A stretch of 64,000 nucleotides of DNA from Olsenella sp. Marseille-P4559 (GTDB lineage Bacteria; Actinomycetota; Coriobacteriia; Coriobacteriales; Atopobiaceae): the NCBI RefSeq assembly GCF_900605015.1, contig NZ_LR027574.1, positions 931,266 to 995,265 on the forward strand. Reading direction: 5' to 3'. The position numbers and the translations under genes were made by a program. Positions 60,645-64,000 of the stretch are shown one piece after another. How positions within the stretch are numbered: the stretch's first letter is position 1; each line of letters starts with the position of its first letter. The notes below the pieces were generated by a model. The model ran no database searches. It was not told the DNA's origin and saw nothing but the letters and a program-made list of their open reading frames with translations.

Positions 60645-60894
60645 TGCATGAAAACGCGATATCGTACGGTTTTCTAGCGGCCTCTGCATGAAATCGCGTT
60701 ATCGCGGGGCCTCTTCCGCACCCCAAGATAAAAGTTACAACTATATTTGCATATATTTCTATATTTCACAACAAATATGCATAAATGTGCAAATATACTT
60801 CAATGTTTTATGTCGGAACGCCAAAACCACCCCGCGATAGCGCGATTTCATGCAGCGAAGAGCAAAAAGCCGTACGATATCGCGTTTTCATGCA
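60645..60894. repeat. Foldback element with 65-bp arms and AT-rich core
   Basis: The left arm (60645-60709) and the right arm (60830-60894) are reverse complements except in the middle. Each arm holds two similar units, TGCATGAAAACGCGATATCG and TGCATGAAATCGCGTTATCG, so the unit occurs four times. The 120-bp core is AT-rich and includes TATTTGCATATATTT and AAATATGCATAAATGTGC. No gene is present. Confidence 0.85.
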
Positions 60895-60950
60895 ACAGAA
60901 CTCCGACTGGGGCATTGAGGCCAGCCCGCTTCAATGCCCCCGGTCTGTAG

Positions 60951-62195
60951 CTAATCGAGAAGTTCGAAAAGCCTGTCGCAGACCTCGTCCACCTGCTCCT
61001 CGGTAATCACCAGCGGAGGAAGGAAGCGCAGGATCGAATCACCTATGTGGTTGAGAACGAGTCCCTGCTCAAGGCCCTTGTCGACAAGTTCGTTGGCCAT
61101 GGGCACGTCAAGCTGCGCGCCAAGGAGGAGCCCGTGCCCACGCACTTCGGTCACGTGCGGCAGCGCTTCAAGGCGCTGGCGCAGGCGTGCGCCGCAGGCA
61201 ATAACGTGCTCCCCTATCCCCTCGGAGACCAGCACCTCCACCGTGACGCGGCCGGCAGCCGCCGCAAGTGCGTTGCCCCCAAAGGTAGAGCCGTGATCCC
61301 CCAGCCCCATGAGGTCCGCAACCTCAGCCTTTGCCGCAACGGCTCCCATGGGAAAGCCATCTGCGATGCCCTTGGCCATACTCACCACATCCGGCTCGAT
61401 GCCGGCAAGCTGGTAGCAGAACGGCGCCCCGCAACGGAAGAAGCCGGTCTGGACCTCGTCAATGATGAGAAGCACGCCGCGCCTCTCACACTCCGCAGAA
61501 ACAAAGCGCAGGTAGTCGTAGTCGGCAGGCCACACGCCGCCCTCGCCCTGCACGCACTCGAGCATCACGGCGCACACGGGACCGCATGACGCCGGCGGGT
61601 TGTCCAACGCCGCCACAAGTGCGTCCGCGTCGTTCAGGGGAACCGCTGCAAAGCCGGCGGGCATGGGGAGGAATGCCTTGTGGAAAACAGCCTGACCGGT
61701 CGCCGCCAGCGTCGCAAGCGTACGGCCGTGGAAGCTCTTCTGCGCCGTGATGATGCCGGACGCGCCACCAAGCCTCTTCTCACCCCAACGTCTTGCAACC
61801 TTGATGGCTCCCTCGTTTGCCTCGGCACCCGAGTTCGCAAAGAAGGTCTTCCACGCAGAGCCCGTGGAGCCAACCACATGGCCCTCCTCGTCGCACGTGG
61901 ATGAGAGAAACCCCGAGAGGTCACGGGCGAGCTCGCCGCGGTTCTCGACGTAGAAGTAGTTGCCAACCTGCCATACCCTGTCGACCTGCGCGTGAAGTGC
62001 CGCTGCCACCACGGGGTTGCGGTGTCCCAGGCTCACGGAGCCAATGCCGCCCAGGCAGTCGATGTAGGCCTTGCCGGTCGAGTCGGTAAGCGTCGCCCCC
62101 TCGCCCGAGACAAACTCAACGGGGAGACGCCCGTAGGTATGCATCACATACGTATCATCAAGGGCCTTGGCGCTCTCGAAGCTGGTGTCTGCCAT
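60951..62195 (-). CDS. argD: Acetylornithine aminotransferase
   Basis: 414 residues. PLP-dependent class III aminotransferase: CLGGIGSVSLGHRNPVVAAA, TFFANSGAEANEGAIKVARR, then IDEVQTGFFRCGAPFCYQLA and VDVVSMAKGIADGFPMGAVA-like text (PDVVSMAKGIADGFPMGA) with the PLP Lys in MAKG; GDHGSTFGGNALAAAAG is also conserved. It makes N-acetylornithine in arginine synthesis. It follows argB by 15 bp in argJ-argB-argD. Its 3' side faces the foldback element. Confidence 0.93.
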   Translation of the reverse strand: MADTSFESAKALDDTYVMHTYGRLPVEFVSGEGATLTDSTGKAYIDCLGGIGSVSLGHRNPVVAAALHAQVDRVWQVGNYFYVENRGELARDLSGFLSSTCDEEGHVVGSTGSAWKTFFANSGAEANEGAIKVARRWGEKRLGGASGIITAQKSFHGRTLATLAATGQAVFHKAFLPMPAGFAAVPLNDADALVAALDNPPASCGPVCAVMLECVQGEGGVWPADYDYLRFVSAECERRGVLLIIDEVQTGFFRCGAPFCYQLAGIEPDVVSMAKGIADGFPMGAVAAKAEVADLMGLGDHGSTFGGNALAAAAGRVTVEVLVSEGIGEHVIACGARLRQRLEALPHVTEVRGHGLLLGAQLDVPMANELVDKGLEQGLVLNHIGDSILRFLPPLVITEEQVDEVCDRLFELLD

Positions 62196-62210
62196 GTTGC
62201 TCTCCTTGTT

Positions 62211-63086
62211 CTAGTCCTGGGTGAAAAGGGTGCCCACACCGGTGTCAGTGAAGATTTCGACGAGGAGCGAATGCGGTGTCTTGCCGTTGAGAATGACAAC
62301 CTCATGGACGCCGTTCTCCATTGCCTCCTCAATCGAGCGAATCTTTGGAATCATGCCGCCGTCCAACTCTCCAGAGGCAAGGACCTCTTTTGTCTCAGAT
62401 AGCGTAAGTGACGAGATAAGGCTGTCCTTGTCGCGATAGTCACCAAAGAGTCCATCAACATCCGTGAGGTAGATGAGCTTGTCGGCATGGAGCGCTTCCG
62501 CCACCTTGCCCGCAGCGATGTCGGCATTGATGTTGTAGAACCCATCGGGGCCACAACCAACGCTTGCAACCACGGGGGTGTATCCGTCATCAAGGATGGA
62601 ATTGATGAGCTCCGGGCTCACTTCGCGAATGCGGCCAACACGGCCAAGCTCGGCCGAGACGGGCTCGCTCTTGAAGGTCTTCCCGTCGGCACCCGAAATG
62701 CCCACCGCGTTGTGACCGTATTCGTTCAACGCCCACACCAGTTGCTGGTTCACCTTGCCGACGAGCACTTCCTGTACGGCCTCCATTGTGGCGTCATCCG
62801 TCACGCGCAGGCCATCCTTGAACTTTGTGGGAATGCCCAGCTTGCCGAGAAGCGCACTTATCGCCTTCCCACCACCGTGCACGAGAACAACGCGCATGCC
62901 CATGAGCTTGAGAAGCTCGATGTCCCCGACCACCTGGACCATGAGCTCAAGATCTTCCATGGCAGATCCGCCGTACTTCACAACGATGGTCTTCCCGCGC
63001 ATCCTGTTGATCCACGGGAGCGCCTCGGTGAGAACCTCTGCCTTCTTCTGGGCAAGCTCGAGCTCGCCTTCCTCGCGACCTTGCAT
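62211..63086 (-). CDS. argB: Acetylglutamate kinase
   Basis: 291 residues from the ATG at 63086, preceded by GGAGG. Amino-acid kinase fold: KTIVVKYGGSAMEDLELMVQ, MRVVLVHGGGKAISALLGKL, VGCGPDGFYNINADIAAGKV and LIYLTDVDGLFGDYRDKDSL. It phosphorylates N-acetylglutamate and is usually arginine-inhibited in this cyclic pathway. About 70 bp separate it from argJ upstream. The frame to 63224 ignores the good ribosome-binding site. Confidence 0.95.
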   Translation of the reverse strand: MQGREEGELELAQKKAEVLTEALPWINRMRGKTIVVKYGGSAMEDLELMVQVVGDIELLKLMGMRVVLVHGGGKAISALLGKLGIPTKFKDGLRVTDDATMEAVQEVLVGKVNQQLVWALNEYGHNAVGISGADGKTFKSEPVSAELGRVGRIREVSPELINSILDDGYTPVVASVGCGPDGFYNINADIAAGKVAEALHADKLIYLTDVDGLFGDYRDKDSLISSLTLSETKEVLASGELDGGMIPKIRSIEEAMENGVHEVVILNGKTPHSLLVEIFTDTGVGTLFTQD

Positions 63087-63154
63087 GTGTACCTCCTGCC
63101 GTGGGTTTTGTTGGTCATGGGCCGCGGACGCACGTGGCCGGGCAATACGAAGCC

Positions 63155-64000
63155 CTAGGTTCGGTACTCTCCGTTGATTTTGACGTAGTCGTGCGTGAGA
63201 TCGCAGGTCCACACCCGCGAGCATGCCTTTCCCGCACCAAGCGAGATGGCAATGTCTATCTCGGGCTGCTCAAAGCGGCGTAGCATGTCGTCCTCGTCCA
63301 TGGGAACGGGAAGCCCCGCACGGAGCACAGGCACGCCCATGAAGTCGATGTCGACGGCTTCCTGCGAGAAGGGCACGCCGCACTTGCCGGCAGCCGCAGC
63401 CACGCGGCCCCAGTTGGCATCGTGTCCAAAGATGGCGGTCTTGACCAACGGCGAGTTTGCAATGGCAAAGGCAACCTTATCGGCGTCCTCCTGGCTGGTC
63501 GCTCCAAGGACGTCCACGGTCACGAGTTTGGTCGAGCCCTCGCCGTCCGCAGCAATCTGCCGGGCAAGGTTGGTGCAGACGCCCCTGATGGCCGCAGCGA
63601 CAGCCGGATACGCAGGCGAGCCCTCGTCGATGGCGGCGCCACCGGCGGCACCCGTGGCAAAAAGGATGCAGGTGTCGTTGGTGGAAGTGTCAGAGTCCAC
63701 CGTCACCTTGTTGAAGGTCTGGCGAACGGCTGAGAGGAGCGCGGCATGCGCGGCCTCGGGCGTAAGCGGGGCATCGGTCGAGAGCACGCAGAGCATGGTC
63801 GCCATGTTTGGCTGAATCATGCCCGAGCCCTTCACAAAGCCGCCCACATGCACCGTGACAGAGCCGCCGTCCGCCTGATGGGCGGGCCCCACAAGGGCCG
63901 CCTCTTTGGGGTGCGTGTCTGTGGTCATGACCGCACAGGCAGCGTCATGGGCGGCCTCGGGCGTCGCCGCAAGCGCTTCGACGGCAGCTGGCACGCCTGT
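63155..64000 (-). CDS. argJ: ArgJ ornithine acetyltransferase, N-terminus beyond the window
   Basis: About 280 residues are visible; the gene continues past 64000. VGGFVKGSGMIQPNMATML contains the self-cleavage site before the Thr of MATML, which becomes the nucleophile of the beta subunit. TFNKVTVDSDTSTNDTCIL and the tail DLTHDYVKINGEYRT are conserved. It transfers acetyl from acetylornithine to glutamate, recycling the acetyl group. It precedes argB and argD; argC is expected further upstream. Confidence 0.93.
   Translation of the reverse strand, partial: TGVPAAVEALAATPEAAHDAACAVMTTDTHPKEAALVGPAHQADGGSVTVHVGGFVKGSGMIQPNMATMLCVLSTDAPLTPEAAHAALLSAVRQTFNKVTVDSDTSTNDTCILFATGAAGGAAIDEGSPAYPAVAAAIRGVCTNLARQIAADGEGSTKLVTVDVLGATSQEDADKVAFAIANSPLVKTAIFGHDANWGRVAAAAGKCGVPFSQEAVDIDFMGVPVLRAGLPVPMDEDDMLRRFEQPEIDIAISLGAGKACSRVWTCDLTHDYVKINGEYRT

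Larger units (their letters stand above)
60413..60950. other. Gene-free region between convergent genes
   Basis: The transporter and argD genes converge here. The region holds a terminator next to the transporter and a large foldback with an AT-rich core. I see no credible gene. The core is far more AT-rich than anything else in the window. Confidence 0.6.

Overview
The window is high-GC bacterial DNA and probably comes from a Coriobacteriia actinobacterium of the Olsenella/Atopobium type. This placement is an inference. It rests on three mannose-family PTS loci, a SigB-like stress operon, a YqeG/MltG/RuvX/AlaS housekeeping block and an arginine operon, together with a fermentative, transport-heavy gene set. 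I saw no rRNA, tRNA or CRISPR array.

Region 1 (1-26.5 kb) is an accessory zone full of insertion sequences. A decayed mannose-family PTS operon on the minus strand can be rebuilt as EIIB-EIIC-EIID-HAD phosphatase-EIIA (13.57 to 3.39 kb). EIIB has two frameshifts, EIIC has an internal deletion plus a frameshift, and EIIA is broken. The EIIB-EIIC gap has been opened by a 7.1 kb nest of IS21-family elements: element A (5928-13048, target duplication CAGAAC) has its istA split by B1 (6893-9170, duplication GCCG) and B2 (9615-11884, duplication AGCGC). A second sugar operon at 15.0-19.6 kb is intact. It encodes a FrlB-like SIS deglycase/isomerase, a FrlC-like epimerase and PTS EIIA, EIIB, EIIC and EIID, with two GntR/UTRA regulators and a conserved unknown protein behind it. 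It looks like an Amadori-product (glycated amine) uptake and breakdown system. Around these lie remnants of IS3 (three copies), IS1595, IS110, IS30, ISNCY and further IS21 elements.

Region 2 (26.5-30 kb) is a standard manXYZ operon (fused EIIAB, EIIC, EIID) followed by a DUF956 gene. A truncated surface-protein fragment and an IS21 end abut the DUF956 stop codon.

Region 3 (30.3-49.5 kb) is core genome, almost all on the minus strand: perM-alaS-ruvX-mltG-yqeG-aroK-aroB-like-pepQ; a ytxG-like/rsbW/sigB stress operon; an ABC exporter; a Tat-exported GH3 lipoprotein; a small lipoprotein; and rarA.

Region 4 (49.5-64 kb) carries a GATase1 hydrolase, dGTPase, an ATP-grasp-like protein, an SGNH hydrolase-GNAT fusion, a UDG-superfamily glycosylase, a metallophosphatase, a Vsr endonuclease, a zinc phospholipase-like protein, a UMF1-family transporter and argJ-argB-argD (argJ is cut by the window edge).

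Several gene-free stretches hold large inverted repeats (47.5, 53.6, 55.8 and 60.7 kb). A short palindrome (GAGACAAGGGGA type) recurs four times, twice inside coding sequence. The most unusual items are the doubly nested IS21 with recoverable target duplications, the FrlB/FrlC-PTS operon, the AroB-like protein that has lost its metal ligands, and the foldback elements.
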